From Lithodes maja (Eukaryota > Arthropoda > Malacostraca > Decapoda > Lithodidae), in the NCBI GenBank assembly GCA_037953745.1, contig JBAKBP010007463.1, forward strand, positions 35,716 through 99,715: a stretch of DNA of 64,000 nucleotides, in the 5' to 3' direction. Position 1 is the first letter of the stretch; every line of letters starts with the position of its first letter. The position numbers and the translations under genes were made by a program. Shown here piece after piece: positions 1 to 10,649 of the stretch. The notes beneath the pieces are model-generated. The model did not search any database, was not told where the DNA came from, and saw only the letters and a list, made by a program, of their open reading frames with translations.

Positions 1-32
1 ACCTTAAAATTAAACATCCTGTTTCTTGTATT

Positions 33-245
33 ATGTCCACTCCTCTCATCCTCTCCTCTCCTCACATCAAGGCCAAGGAGCTATATGAATATACGGCAGG
101 TAAGCAACCTTTCTGTCGTAGATGCAAGTGTAATGATCATCGGACCGGAACTTGCCCGGAAGTGAAGGTAGATTTGGACGATTGGAAAGCCAGTCACCCT
201 AGGTCTGGGGAAGCTTACGATCACTCCCAAGCAAACGTAACGTAA
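33..245 (+). pseudogene. Gag C-terminal fragment of env-Gypsy
   Basis: A 70-codon fragment with a Cys/His cluster (FCRRCKCNDHRTGTCP, about residues 27-42) resembling a nucleocapsid knuckle, although the spacing is not the canonical C-x2-C-x4-H-x4-C. It sits just upstream of the protease ORF, where Gag should end. The start shown is only the first Met of the open frame; the true Gag start is probably outside the window. It would bind genomic RNA during particle assembly. Judged from position and the cluster only. Confidence 0.5.
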
Positions 246-283
246 AACATCAATGTACACAAACTCCGGAATGTCCTACGTTA

Positions 284-1078
284 ATGATAAGTGCCCTTAT
301 GCATTCACCTGACTCGTTAATTTTGAAGTCATGTGTAAATAATACAGATCTAAGTGTTTTAATTGATACGGGTTCTCCTGTGAACCTAATGTCTAGCTCT
401 GTCTTTAACAAATTGAATCATGATGATTCGTTTAAACTTGAATTCTCCGATGTTAATCTTCAGAGTGTTTCAGGGGATAATATTTCAATATTGGGGGTTA
501 CATACTTACCGTTAACATTGCATGAGGACTTGGATTTAATGACGAGAAAGTGTACGTTGTTCAGGGTTTAAACATCTCTTCGGACCTTCTGTTGGGTTTT
601 AAGACAATGAGGGCCCATAAATTTATTTTAAGTCTAGAGATGAATGGTGTATCTGTTGATGGTACTTTTATTGAGGCGTCATCTAGCTTCCCAGAGTTTA
701 GAATTTGTATCAAGGGGTGTACGTAAGGGCGTTGTGGAGAGCAGTAAATCTCTTCAAGGGAAACATCGTACATCTGGTCGGAAGATCGGAGGCGGTCAAC
801 GCAGGCACAGCCACGGGATCACCTCCGCTCTTCCCGCCGTCGAGATTAAACTGCATGAGTATTTAGAACATTCTATGGGGGATTCTGATATTCTCATTCA
901 CTGTAATACTATTATTGAACCGCATTCTGCGAGGGTTGTTATTATTTATGCGAACAATCTTAAGAGTACAGTAAATTCTATTGTTTTATTACCCGATTCC
1001 TCAGCGATCAAGGGTATTACGTTCGCTCAAGCGTTACACGAGGTGAATGACACCAATGTTTTCCAACTCTCATTTTAA
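284..1078 (+). pseudogene. Gypsy aspartic protease and PR-RT spacer (frameshifted)
   Basis: The frame at 284-571 carries the protease active-site signature LIDTGSPVNLM (residues about 26-36), the D-T/S-G triad of retropepsins. The open frame ends at 571; coding character resumes in a second frame at 644-1078, which is the diverged spacer usually found between PR and RT in errantivirus-like Gypsy elements (residues such as HSARVVIIYANNL). The two pieces are out of frame with each other, so the polyprotein cannot be made as one chain without recoding or repair. The protease would mature the Gag-Pol polyprotein in the virus-like particle. Confidence 0.7.
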
Positions 1079-1095
1079 ATGCCACAAATGGCTTA

Positions 1096-2371
1096 ATGAA
1101 ATTATATGCGGATACGAAGTTATGTAATGCTTCCTGTGTACCTTGTAAATTTGAAGAAATTAATTCTCCTCCCATGGCATCAGTGTGCACAGGGAACTCT
1201 CCTGATATGGATGATAGAATGCGTAAGATTTACGAGGATTTACAAGGTACCGACTTTCCTGAGGCTCAGGGTCCGCTTAAGGCGTTAGTGAGGGAATTTA
1301 ATGAGTCCGTACATTTGAAAGGGGACGCTATGGGGTTTACTGACATTATAGACCATAAAATTGTGTTGAGTGACAAGGATCAGAAGCCCGTTTACCTGCC
1401 TATGTATCGCTTATCGCACAGTCAACGGGAATTGACTGATAAACATGTTTCAGATTTACTTTCTCAGGACGTAATTCAACCATCAACGTCACTTTGGCGA
1501 TCACCTCTTTTCTTAGTACCGAAGAAGGCGAAGGGGGAGTTTCGAGTCGTGGTAGACTTTAGAAAACTGAATACTATTACGGAAACCGATCATTTTCATA
1601 TGCCGGCGATACCGGAAATTCTTGCTAGTTTGGGAACGAATAACAAGGTATTCTCAACCATCGATCTTTCGAGTGGGTTTCATCAAATTGGGTTATCACC
1701 GGAATCAAGGCAATATACAGCATTTAATTCTACCTCAGGTGCTTTTGAATTCAAACGTTTACCCATGGGGCTTACAAATTCACCTGCAATTTTTCAGAGA
1801 TTAATGAATAATGTATTGGCAGGATTGATCGGTCACAATGTTTATGTATATATAGACGATATTATAATTTTTTTCTAGAACGGTAGAGGAACATCTTATC
1901 GCACTGAGAAATATACTTTCTAAATTGAATGAGACAGGATTAAAAATTAAAATCAGTAAATGTGAATTCTTTAAAAAGAAACTGTTATTTTTAGGGCATG
2001 AATTAACTCCGGACGGGGTGAATACCACTGCTCAATTAACAAATTCTATCACTAAATTTCCTACGCCCACTAACGTAAAACAGTTAAGGCAATTTTTGGG
2101 CCTATCAGGCTACTACAGGGCATTTATTATTTTACTCAAGAAAGACGCTGAATTTTTGTGGAGAGTTGAACAAGAGGGTTCTTTTACTGAATTAAAGGCG
2201 AGTTTAACATCTCGACCGACCCTTGCTTTCCCTGATTTTAAGAAACCTTTCTATATTAATTCTGATGCATCATATACTGGGTTTGGAGCTGTTCTTATGC
2301 AGTATGACGATATACTGGGTTTGGAGCTGTTCTTATGCAGTATGACGATAGGAATCTCTTACGGCTGTTAG
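1096..2371 (+). pseudogene. Gypsy reverse transcriptase (broken)
   Basis: The 1096-1878 frame holds RT motifs in order: SPLFLVPKKAKGEFRVVVDF (fingers), STIDLSSGFHQI (motif A), LPMGLTNSPAIFQRLMN (motif B) and YVYIDDIIIF (the YxDD catalytic motif). It stops immediately after the catalytic motif. The thumb/connection (KCEFFKKKLLFLGHEL, LRQFLGLSGYYRAF) continues in another frame at 1925-2371 and runs into the RNase H start FYINSDASYTGFGAVL. Some connection residues after GYYRAF seem deleted. Homologous to Ty3/Gypsy RT, which copies genomic RNA into cDNA; inactive here because of frameshifts and the deletion. Confidence 0.85.
2274..2349 (+). repeat. 38-bp direct tandem duplication in RNase H
   Basis: The unit starting ATACTGGGTTTGGAGCTG at 2274 repeats at 2312. 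The 38-bp length is not a multiple of three, so the duplication itself frameshifts the RNase H domain between the DASYTGFGAVL motif and the downstream frame. Confidence 0.95.
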
Positions 2372-4126
2372 GATTCACTAGCCGTTCTTTAAAACCTGCA
2401 GAACAGAATTATTGTGTTACCGATTTAGAAGGTGCAGCGCTAATTTGGGCGTTAAATATTTTTCGTGAGGTAATATATGGTTATGATGTAACTGTTTGGA
2501 CAGACCATAAGCCTCTAATTAAATTGTTTGATGATAAACTTCTCACGGGTAGACGTGCCAGGTGGAAGTTGACATTATCATCATACAATCCTACATTATT
2601 GTACGTTGAAGGCAAGCTCAACACAGTTGCCGATGCGTTATCATGGAATCCTGTTGGTCTAGTGTCGGTTAACGCTTTGTTGAGCAGTAAAAGTATTGCG
2701 TTAGATCAGCAAAAAGATCACTTTTGGGGTAAAGTCATTCTTGCTTTGGAATCGGGTGATTTCAGCGACAATGTTCTTGGTCACCCCGACTTAGCAGGTT
2801 TTGATTATTTTAATTTTGTAATGCATGAAGGGTGTTTGTACAGAAAGAGGGATTTAAATGACAGGGTAATTTTGCAACTCGTCATTCCAGATTCGCAAAT
2901 TTGTACTTTATTACTTATATTACATGGACGTGATACAATTGGGCATCCGGGGAAGCTTCGATGTTTGACACAAGCTCAGAGAAATTATTATTGGCGGACG
3001 ATGAAAAAGGATATAGATAAATATATTGACTGTCGTTCTATATGTACCACTATTAAGCCTAAGATGAGCCCGGAAGTGAAAATCGGGGAATATCCGATTC
3101 CGGCGTATCCTTTCGATGTGGTTGCTATAGATTTATTGAAACTTCCACTGACTGACGCCGGAAATCAATATATAATGCTCACTATTTGTCATTTTTCAGG
3201 GTATGTAGTGTTATTAGTGTTGCAGGATAAAGAGGCGAAATCGGTCGCTAATACATTTTTAGCGGACGTCGTGTGTAAATTTGGTTGTCCTAATACAATT
3301 ATAACTGATAATGGTACAGAATTTTGTAATTCTAGTATGACGAAACTATGCGATGAATAAAATATAGATCATGTTACTGTTTGTCCTCATTCGCCCCAGT
3401 CTAATGGCTTGGCGGAACGCGCTAATCAATCCCTTATCCGTGCTCTTCGCGGCTTATTATTAGATCGTGATACAAGTACATGGGATTCAGTTTTACATTT
3501 TGCAGAATCAACACTAAATTGTTCGATAAATTCCTCAATTGCGGATTCGCCTTATTTTATTGGTTTTGGTAGAGATATGAGACTTACTCATAATTCGTTA
3601 GTTCAGTTTAATTCTCCTGTTTATAACTGCGATGATTCGTGTTGTATCACTTGAATAATTGTCAGTCTATTTATAAGACTTTACGCAGTTCTCTTTCGAA
3701 ATCAAAGGAAGACATGATGGACGTAGCAAATAAACGTAAGAGGAATGTTAATATTGTTGTAGGGGATCTTGTTTATTTGAGGGAATTTTACGCCAAAGAT
3801 AAATTACAACCTGTTTTCGAGGGTCCTTACCGCGTAATTTCAGTCGACAAGATTAGTACTGTTATAAACCACTTAGAAAGGGCGTTGAGAAAAGGGCTCA
3901 TATGATTCATTTGAAACGTGTTATACGCAATTTACCTGGTTATGAAGATATTTCTGTTGACCACAAACCGATGAGTCCGAGGAATGTTAGGGGACGTAAG
4001 CGGCCTAAAAAGACAAATGGTGCTCATAAATATAATTTAAGATCGAGTAATGATGCTTTTGTTAAAGAGGAAAGTAATTTCGTTGCTCAATGGTGGGTTG
4101 ATAATTTGGGAATGAATTTGGATTAA
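2335..4126 (+). pseudogene. Gypsy RNase H and integrase (broken)
   Basis: The frame at 2335-3360 covers the rest of RNase H (TDLEGAALIWALNIFRE, VWTDHKPLIKLF, VADALS) and then the integrase zinc domain (an HPGKLRCL...YYWRTMKKD block with CRSIC) and core (VVAIDLLKLPL with the first Asp; ITDNGTEF with the second). A stop ends the frame shortly after; 3409-3654 continues in another frame with the catalytic-Glu region (MAERANQSLIRALRGL). Frames 3639-3905 and 3902-4126 give the C-terminal tail, including a GDLVYLREF...GPYRVISV fold typical of Gypsy integrase ends. No chromodomain was recognised. At least three frame breaks. Confidence 0.8.
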
Positions 4127-4415
4127 TTTCACATGTAAATGTTTAGTCACCATTTTTGTTTTTGGTTCCTCAGATGGGTGTCGTAGGAAGGATTGTAGGG
4201 CGTGTCTTGGTATTATGGATACCGGGATATTATATCTACTATATTGGGGAAGAATTTTGAAAGTTATATGCATGCTCTAATTCACGCGGAGAATGATCTT
4301 GTGACATCTGACTTACTTTCCTTGGCTGTCTTATTCGATTTGCTGATATTGGCAAATAGGGAATTTGATTTGGTTTCTTTAGTGGGTCCCTCAGAATTTA
4401 AGTCTTATTACCGTT

Positions 4416-5591
4416 TTGAATTACCTGAATTGTGTTGTGGAGAAGTATCTGGAGAAGAAACAAAAGGTGTATGTTGCCTTTATGGACTTGGAGAAGGCCT
4501 ATGACAGAGTGGATAGAGAAGGTTTGTGGAAAGTACTTAGAATATACGGAGTAGAGGGCAAGCTGCTGAAAGCAGTGAAGAGCATGTATGAGGGTGCAAA
4601 GGCGGCAGTACGTGTGGAGAGTGAGCAGAGCGAGTTCTTTGACCTGAATGTTGGTTTGAAACAGGGGTGTGTGATGTCCCCGTGGTTGTTTAATGTATAT
4701 ATGGATGGAGTTATGAAAAAAATACTATCAAGAGCAGTGGATGTTGGTGTATCGCTGAAAAGGGAGGGAATTGAGTGGAAGCTACCTATACTGCTGTTTG
4801 CGGATGATACAGTTCTGATGAGTGATAATGAATGGGAGTTGCAGGGTCTGGTAAATGAGTTTGGAACAGTGTGCGAAAAACGGAATTTGAAGGTAAATAC
4901 GGGGAAGAGCAAGGTTATGGTCTTCGAAAGGGGTGAAGTCACAGAGTGTGAGGTGAAGCTGAACGGTCAGGCTATGGAGATCGTCAAATCTTTTAAGTAT
5001 CTGGGCAGTGTGTTGAGTAAAGATGGGACTATGGATGAAGAGGTGCGGGAGAGGGTACAACAGGGGAAGAGGGTTGTAGGAACGCTAAAAGCAGTAACAA
5101 GAAATAGGGTGGTCAGTATGGAAGTGAAGAAGTCCTTGCATGACAGTGTGGTAATCCCGACACTGACTTACGGAAGCGAAGCATGGACGTTGGTTGAGAG
5201 ACTCAGACCAAGAGTGAGAGCAGTGGAAATGAATTACTTAAGGAGTGCGTGCGGAATTACATGGAGGGATAGACAGACTAATGAGGAAGTAAGAAGGAGG
5301 TGTGGTGTGGAGGTAGATGTGCTGGAAAGTGTGAAAAGGAACAACTTGAGATGGTTCGGCCATGTGGAACGTATGGAAAGCGAGAGAATGACTAAGAGGG
5401 TGTACGAGAGCGAGGTGGAGGGACAGAGGGGGAGAGGTAGACCGAATATGAGGTGGAAGGATGGAGTGAGGAACTACATGAATGAAGGCGGTGCTGGTTG
5501 GGGGGAGGGGCGTCGACTGACTGGGGACAGAGGTGCATGGGGGCGGTTCGTTCGTGGCCACCCCTTCGGGGATCACGGCGTCAGGCAATAG
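4416..5591 (+). pseudogene. LINE reverse transcriptase, C-terminal two-thirds
   Basis: A 391-codon open frame containing RT motif A (FMDLEKAYDRVDREGLW, about residues 22-38), motif B (LKQGCVMSPWLFNVYMDG), the catalytic FADDTVLMS and the downstream KVNTGKSKVMVF. The C-terminal part has LRWFGHVERM and GRGRPNMRWKDGV, seen in RTE-related and similar arthropod LINEs. The fingers region and the endonuclease are missing because of 5' truncation. The first Met comes from the insertion junction and is not a true start. The frame is otherwise open, so the insertion is probably fairly young. RTE affiliation is from recall and could be a neighbouring clade. Confidence 0.75.
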
Positions 5592-5607
5592 ATGGATAGA
5601 TAGATAG
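4418..5607 (+). mobile_element. RTE-like non-LTR retrotransposon, 5'-truncated
   Basis: The insertion is bounded by the 11-bp direct repeat ATTACCGTTTT (4407-4417 and 5608-5618), the target-site duplication. The body starts inside the RT domain, so it is strongly 5' truncated. It ends GGCAATAGATGGATAGATAG, a GATA-type microsatellite tail rather than poly(A). The duplicated target lies in the env of the host provirus. The 3' tail closely resembles that of the SINE-like insertion at 50372-50756. Confidence 0.85.
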
Positions 5608-6450
5608 ATTACCGTTTTCTCGAGATGTATGTAAGTCACGGTAAATTTCTTATTTTTGATCCCTTTTGCATCTGATTTTTGTCTTGGTCTGAAATTATAC
5701 CTATTCCGGTAAAAATGTCATAATTCCTTGCTCACTATTATTTTTCCTGCCGAGAATTTGATAGTTTCGAAAGGGAAGTATGCAGATGATTACTATTCGT
5801 TACTGAGTTTCTCCACTGTTCATGCGTTTTGTCACACGGCTCTCGGCTTGTTTACTATTTGCCCAGCGTCTGCCGTTCCTTTACTGCCAATGAAGTCTAA
5901 CAAATGCGTTCAAGCTATTATTGGCAATGCCGATATCCTGGAAAACTGTAATTTCACTCCGGTTCAATTTCACCCATTTTTTCATGTTCACGTAATTAAT
6001 ACTAATTTTCTTTATTTTGTGAATGCTTCAGAACTACTGGTTACTTGCCCGGACCATGCACCCTTTCATAAATCATGTATTGGCCAAGTTTATGTAAGGG
6101 ACTCGTGTCTGTTGGTTTCATCACATCTTACTCTTTACCCATCATTCACTCATATGCTTTCGTTAACAGGAAAGGGTATCCTGTTTGCCAGCATTCCGTC
6201 TGAAGTAAACATTGCAAACAACTTTTCATTTCCCAAAATAATTTCGCGTGAGATTGAAACTTTGGAGCTGATTAACACATCCATGGATACGTTGTCATTC
6301 ATGCATTTCGTTCGCCCTGAGTACATCTACCCTCTGCCACTGTTCACTGGTCTTGTCGTGCTTAATTTCATTATAATTTTCCTTGTAATTTCCAAGAACA
6401 TTGAGGGTAGTTTGACAAGGATTGAGATTATTCAAAATGTTAGACCATAA

Positions 6451-7102
6451 ATTGTTTTCATTATGTGTAAGGCAGTAGAGACCTGTAAACAGACCTGTGG
6501 TATTTTTGTTTTGGTACGATTCCGTGTTTAACTTACTTTGTATAAATTTTATTTGTATATTGGAATTGTTCTTTTTCAGGTTTTCTATTTTCAGTAATTT
6601 TTGTATATCTTCTATGTAGTTTGTATTGCCTATATAACTATTTTGCACATTTAATTTGTTACTGCATATTGCATATTATCTGATTGGTTTAATTTTCTTT
6701 CCTTGTTATTCCATGTTGAAAACCAGATTTCAAAGGTATTCTCTATCTCTTTCTTTTCCTTAGTATAAGCTCCAACGTAATGTTTATCTATATTGAAAAT
6801 TAGCTGCACTCTACATCTACAAATTCGTCACAGTGTTATCAATGTTGAAATCTAGTATTACAACTCTTGAAACACGAGTTATCAATTTTAATTTAAGTGT
6901 TCACTTGGACACCTACTACACCTACTATTTATTGTATTCATATTTCAGAACAACTAATGACTGAATACAATTTCGATCAAAGACATTGATTAAGTGGTGT
7001 AGTAATTGGTGGATCCTATCGGAAGGATGATGAACTTTCTCTACATTGCTTCAATTACGTTCGATTTGCGCTTATGTCTTTGTTGTTTGGGATATGTGTA
7101 CA

Positions 7103-7168
<66 letters not shown>

Positions 7169-7379
7169 CTCTTTATATTGTTCTTATGTACATTTTTCTT
7201 CCAGATTCTTCTTAATTTTAAATTCCTTTTTATATAATGGATTAACAAACTTCAAATGTTTTACAAAAAAATCACAAAACATCAAAATGTATTCTTAATA
7301 CTATAATCACTTTCTATTATATTTTGTTTGGGAGTAATTTCAGTAGTAGAAATTATATCTCTTTTCTTTAAGGGGGGCG
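6451..7379 (+). other. Noncoding 3' region of env-Gypsy
   Basis: AT-rich, with no credible ORF, between the env stop and the LTR. It contains the TA microsatellite at 7107-7166 and ends in the purine tract AAGGGGGGCG that would prime plus-strand synthesis. Confidence 0.5.
7107..7166. repeat. (TA)n microsatellite
   Basis: Uninterrupted TA dinucleotides for about 60 bases. The short ORFs of alternating I and Y across it are artefacts. Confidence 0.95.
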
Positions 7380-7426
7380 TGTTAGGTACTCCAATATATC
7401 CAACTATTACTCTGTGAATTACTTAA

Positions 7427-8323
7427 CCCTTGTCTAGTGGGGTGTTTTGGGCTCATTTGGGCATATTTAGGCCCTCCTGCATGATAAATCAAGCATCTGC
7501 ATGAAAAAAAAAATATTTAGCCAAAAAACTAGGCACTAAAAGCTTCACAATGAGACCAGAAAGAGCTACGTATCACTCGTGGTTCTCTTGCAGTGATGCC
7601 ACGAACATGGGAGTTTAGCATATATCGGTATATTTTTCCCAGCTATGCTCACTACTGGCTACACTGCCGGCCACACAGGGAACATGAGTTAATGGGCGGC
7701 GGTAAGCCCTGGGAGTCGGCTGTCTGGCCCGCTGTGCTCCCGGCCATTTGCACTCAATTTTAACCCTTTAACACCTAACGAGCGGCCTAGGCGTTAATAA
7801 TATGTAGCCACCAGCGGGGTGTTTTTACCCAAAATAGGGCTGTTTACGTGATCATTTTCATGCCTAAATAAGACCCAGAGCGTAAAACAAGTATCTATCC
7901 CTGAAAGGGCATAAACAGAGCTTTCCAATGACACCCCAACGATCCTTGTATGACCGCTAGTTCTCTTGCAACAATCGCGCAACACGAGTGCAAAAACCAT
8001 GTAATTCGGTACTTTCCCTAAACAATTCACTGTGTAGCAAGTGTGAGAAGGTGGAGGAGGGTGGGATTCATGGCAGTTGGTCCACCGCGGTGGTCTGGAG
8101 CAGTCATACGCTCGCTACTCTCCTGCCACCACTTGTCTCTCTCTCTCAGCAACATTACGTGCTGAAAATGCCACACGACTTATGTTGTGAGCCTCCACAT
8201 AGTCCAAATTTCTTTCACTCGACATATGATGCGCGCCGCTAAAGAAGGGTTAAAAGCCTTAATAATGCTCCTATCTTGCTGCAAATAGGTGCACGGCTTA
8301 AGTCGAGCGCCACCAATAAGGGG
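7427..8323 (+). mobile_element. TTAA-flanked MITE (outer copy)
   Basis: Bounded by TTAA at 7423-7426 and 8324-8327. The left end is CCCTTGTCTAGTGGGG and the right end GCGCCACCAATAAGGGG, which read as imperfect inverted termini. TTAA duplication is the piggyBac-superfamily hallmark. It encodes no transposase. A second related copy sits within it. It is related to the copies at 12754-13222 and 49745-50223 by end sequence and by an internal block near TTTTCATGCCTAAATAAG. Confidence 0.75.
7772..8249 (+). mobile_element. TTAA-flanked MITE nested in a relative
   Basis: Bounded by TTAA at 7768-7771 and 8250-8253. The left end, ACCTAACGAGCGGCCTAGG region, matches (reverse-complemented) the right end of the copy at 49745-50223, and the right end is CGCGCCGCTAAAGAAGGG. 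The shared internal blocks CCAGAGCG and GCAACACGAGTGCAAAAACC also occur in the 12754-13222 copy. Confidence 0.7.
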
Positions 8324-9209
8324 TTAAACACTAGAGTACATATTGATATCTCACTATAATAACCTTAATATAACTACTCGTATTATTAAACATAGTATTT
8401 CTTACATGAACTGTACAATGTACATGATAGAGGCAAGTGGTATTGGCGCCTAGAGTCTGAAGTTTAAGCAGACGTCATATATCTAGTCAGCATACCAAGA
8501 CCTCACAATATGGCGTGGTTACTGTGTGATCGCTCGGATGGAAAGTTACCCAGGGCGGGTCACGTTGGAGACCACACCTTAATACGTCCTTATAGACAGG
8601 TACTAGGATTGGTTGTGATGTACACGTAGAATGGTAATGAGTGGTTTTACGTCATAAAGAGGGGCGTAACCCGAGATAATATAAGGAGGATTTCCAGAGC
8701 TCGGGGGCAGAGACGACGGAGAGCCCCACAGCTGATACCAGGGGTCAGGGTGACAGCCTGTGTGTGTGATAACCAGACTATATAACATACTTGATTTAAT
8801 CTTACTATTACGAATACTTATACAATCAATATACTAGTGTACTTCTGAATAAGTCTTAGATATCTTTCATTAAACTATTATGAATTATTCTCAAGTTTCA
8901 CTTACTTAATCCTAATATTATTTTGAGTTATATAATTAATCCCGGGGTAATCCCAGGATGGTGGCAGTATCTACAAAGGGGAATTGATATCAAATGTAAC
9001 CCTATTTCCTCCACCTTACATGTGGCAACAACCGTTGGGTGGGGCTATATATTATTCCGTTTCATTAAATGATTTGAAACAATTCTCATTATCACAAACA
9101 ATTAATAATAAGTAGGCATAGGCCCAGGTGTCCATGAATCTAATGATGATTAAGTTGTGAGGAAACAAAATATATGAAAAGAAAACAAAAATATAATAAT
9201 TATTTTATA

Positions 9210-9723
9210 CTAGGAGGGGTACCCGGCATTGCCCGGGTTTAAATTCTACTACCATAATCACCATCATCAATCACTACTACCACAATCATCACAATACCAC
9301 TACTACCATAATCACCGGCCTCGACCTCCCTGTGCCTCATTAAACGGCGACCTCGATTTCGGCCGCTAAATGACCTCCGATTTTGGATCTGACCACATCC
9401 GTACCCCCATTATGGGGAGCTGCGAACAACTTTCGTTCCATACACCTTTTCGATCGGAGGCCTCCTTCTGCCCCAAACGGCCATTCTTTTTCGCATTTTT
9501 TTCGCTCCCGTATACTACATAAGTTCTGCCGAAAATTGTATTAAACAAAAGTGTCTCTGATTTCCACTAAACTCGCCTAAAACCATCTCCAAAGCCTGGG
9601 CTTTCCAACGGTGCCCCACACTCCCATCTAGCACCAAAACTGTGGAAGGAGTTTAGTAACAAAGGTCGTAGTAAGGTCGGGTAACTGACAAACAGACAAA
9701 CATTGACCTTTATTATTATAGAT
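9210..9723 (+). mobile_element. RTE/SINE-like 3' fragment
   Basis: Begins near GGGTACCCGGCATTGCCCGG and ends in TTTATTATTATAGAT, a beginning-and-end pattern I recognise from RTE-derived 3' tails and their SINEs in marine invertebrates. It has a short ACC/ATC-rich stretch at 9245-9318 and no coding frame of note. No target duplication was identified. Family assignment is from recall. Confidence 0.4.
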
Positions 9724-10112
9724 AGCCTCTCCTGTGCCGAACCGGAGGCTATTGATTTGAGGGTTAACAAGCTTCGTTAACCTTAAAATATTCTTTAATT
9801 AACGAGGGTGTAATCCAGGTTAGGCCGCGAAAAAGTATGATACATGTACGGACATTTATTGGGCGGGTATAATGTTGATTATTTGTACAATAGTTCCTCA
9901 CCACACTGATGACCACATACTGACGACATCAAATGGATTTTATTATAAGAACAAAAGAACATAAGAAAATGGGAGTCTGCAAAAAGCTGATCGGCCCACA
10001 CAAGGCAGATCCCTGTCACACCCAACCCCAATTATAGGCCCAACTCACTAATACCTTGAGTACTGCCTCCACCAAAACGGTCAGGGATTATCACAAGATC
10101 TACACAACAGTT
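9724..10112. other. Intergenic, with short SINE-like block
   Basis: AT-rich sequence without credible ORFs. The block around 9957-10090 (AAGAACATAAGAAAATGGGA, then CTGATCGGCCCACACAAGGC) resembles a widely dispersed arthropod repeat I associate with CR1-linked sequences; ends not determined. Confidence 0.3.
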
Positions 10113-10646
10113 CAGTTCAGTCAGTGACAGGAGGAGGTTGTGTTAATCTGAGTTTCTGCCCGGATCACCTGCTCGTGACCCAGTGACCATACGCACCTAC
10201 CTGTGTTTGGAGGCAGTGCACTCGTGTATATATAAAAGCGTTTTAGCTCAGTTTTTAGCTGTTAGTTGACTTATTTGTTTTTGTTTTCTGTACTTAGTTG
10301 TTTGCTCCACGCTAAGCTTTTTGTGATCATGTCAGGTATGGAGTGCGAGTCCTTTACTGAACTGCATCATCTTATTCTCCAGGTAAGGGAAGAGATGGTT
10401 GTGGTGAAGGAAGAGGTCTTGGCTCTAAGGGAGGTTAATGTTAAACTTCAGAGGGAAGTGGATTTGATTAAAGACGAAAATCTAGCTTTCAAGCTTAGCC
10501 AAGAGGAAATTAAGTCGAGTAAGGGGAAAAGGGAGGAAGTTGATGAAAAATTGTATTCATGGCAGGTTGTTAAAAATACGGGTGGGAAAGTCACACTCAA
10601 GAAGCAGGATAGAATAGGTGTGACAAATACAAATAATATAATATAA
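10113..10646 (+). mobile_element. CR1-type LINE, 5' end only (plus strand)
   Basis: Contains a 5' leader and the beginning of ORF1. The ORF1 start lies at 10329 (MSGMECESFTELHHLI) or earlier at 10266. It encodes a heptad-like coiled coil (about residues 40-80, LQVREEMVVVKEEVLALREV) then YSWQVVKNTGGKVTLKKQD, which aligns by eye with SSWKVASSRGMKLTFQKQY of the minus-strand CR1 ORF1 at 14566-14955. The leader also shares GCTCGTGAC and CAGTGACC blocks with that element. The element is cut off at about 10646, where the 3' end of the opposite-strand CR1 begins, so the second probably inserted into the first. Confidence 0.6.
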
Positions 10647-10649
10647 ATA

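Larger units (their letters stand above)
4174..6450 (+). pseudogene. Envelope-like protein of Gypsy provirus, interrupted
   Basis: Open frames at about 4202-4416 and 5728-6450 flank the inserted LINE and fill the place of env in errantivirus-like elements. The long 3' frame (240 codons) has Cys residues spaced as in a secreted ectodomain, and a hydrophobic span near residues 204-222 (PLPLFTGLVVLNFIIIFLVI) followed by a short basic tail, as expected of a membrane-anchored fusion-type glycoprotein. A pyrimidine-rich tract ending in CAG directly before an ATG at 4174 looks like a splice acceptor, fitting the spliced env mRNA of errantiviruses. Frame breaks and the LINE leave it non-functional. 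Assignment rests on position, topology and overall look, not on a search. Confidence 0.55.
1..8955 (+). mobile_element. Ty3/Gypsy provirus with env, 3' part (5' end outside window)
   Basis: Domains run in the standard Ty3/Gypsy order: gag zinc-knuckle remnant, aspartic protease, RT, RNase H, integrase, then an env-like ORF with a C-terminal membrane anchor, then a 3' LTR preceded by a purine tract at about 7371-7378. An env after integrase is typical of errantivirus-like Gypsy elements. The copy is dead: pol is broken by several frameshifts, RNase H carries a 38-bp tandem duplication, env is split by a LINE, and the LTR is split by MITEs. The 5' LTR is off the left edge. The right boundary is an estimate (CCCA just before a TGGTGGCAG string at about 8959), because no second LTR is available for comparison. 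Confidence 0.8.
7380..8955 (+). repeat. 3' LTR of env-Gypsy, interrupted by MITEs
   Basis: Starts TGTTAGGTACTCC directly after the polypurine tract and probably ends near CCCA at 8955. A TTAA-flanked MITE complex (7427-8323) splits it; without that the LTR would be about 0.67 kb. A string TGGTGGCAGTATCTAC just beyond the proposed end resembles a primer-binding site, which would be unexpected after a 3' LTR and may be chance. Without the 5' LTR the end cannot be fixed. Confidence 0.5.

Noticed and set aside
7046..7298. Two ORFs across the TA microsatellite
   Set aside because: They are runs of alternating Ile and Tyr from the dinucleotide repeat, with no independent support.
8955..8975. Primer-binding-like TGGTGGCAG after the env-Gypsy 3' LTR
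   Set aside because: A PBS should follow a 5' LTR; nothing downstream looks like gag, so I treat it as chance or an uncertain LTR end.
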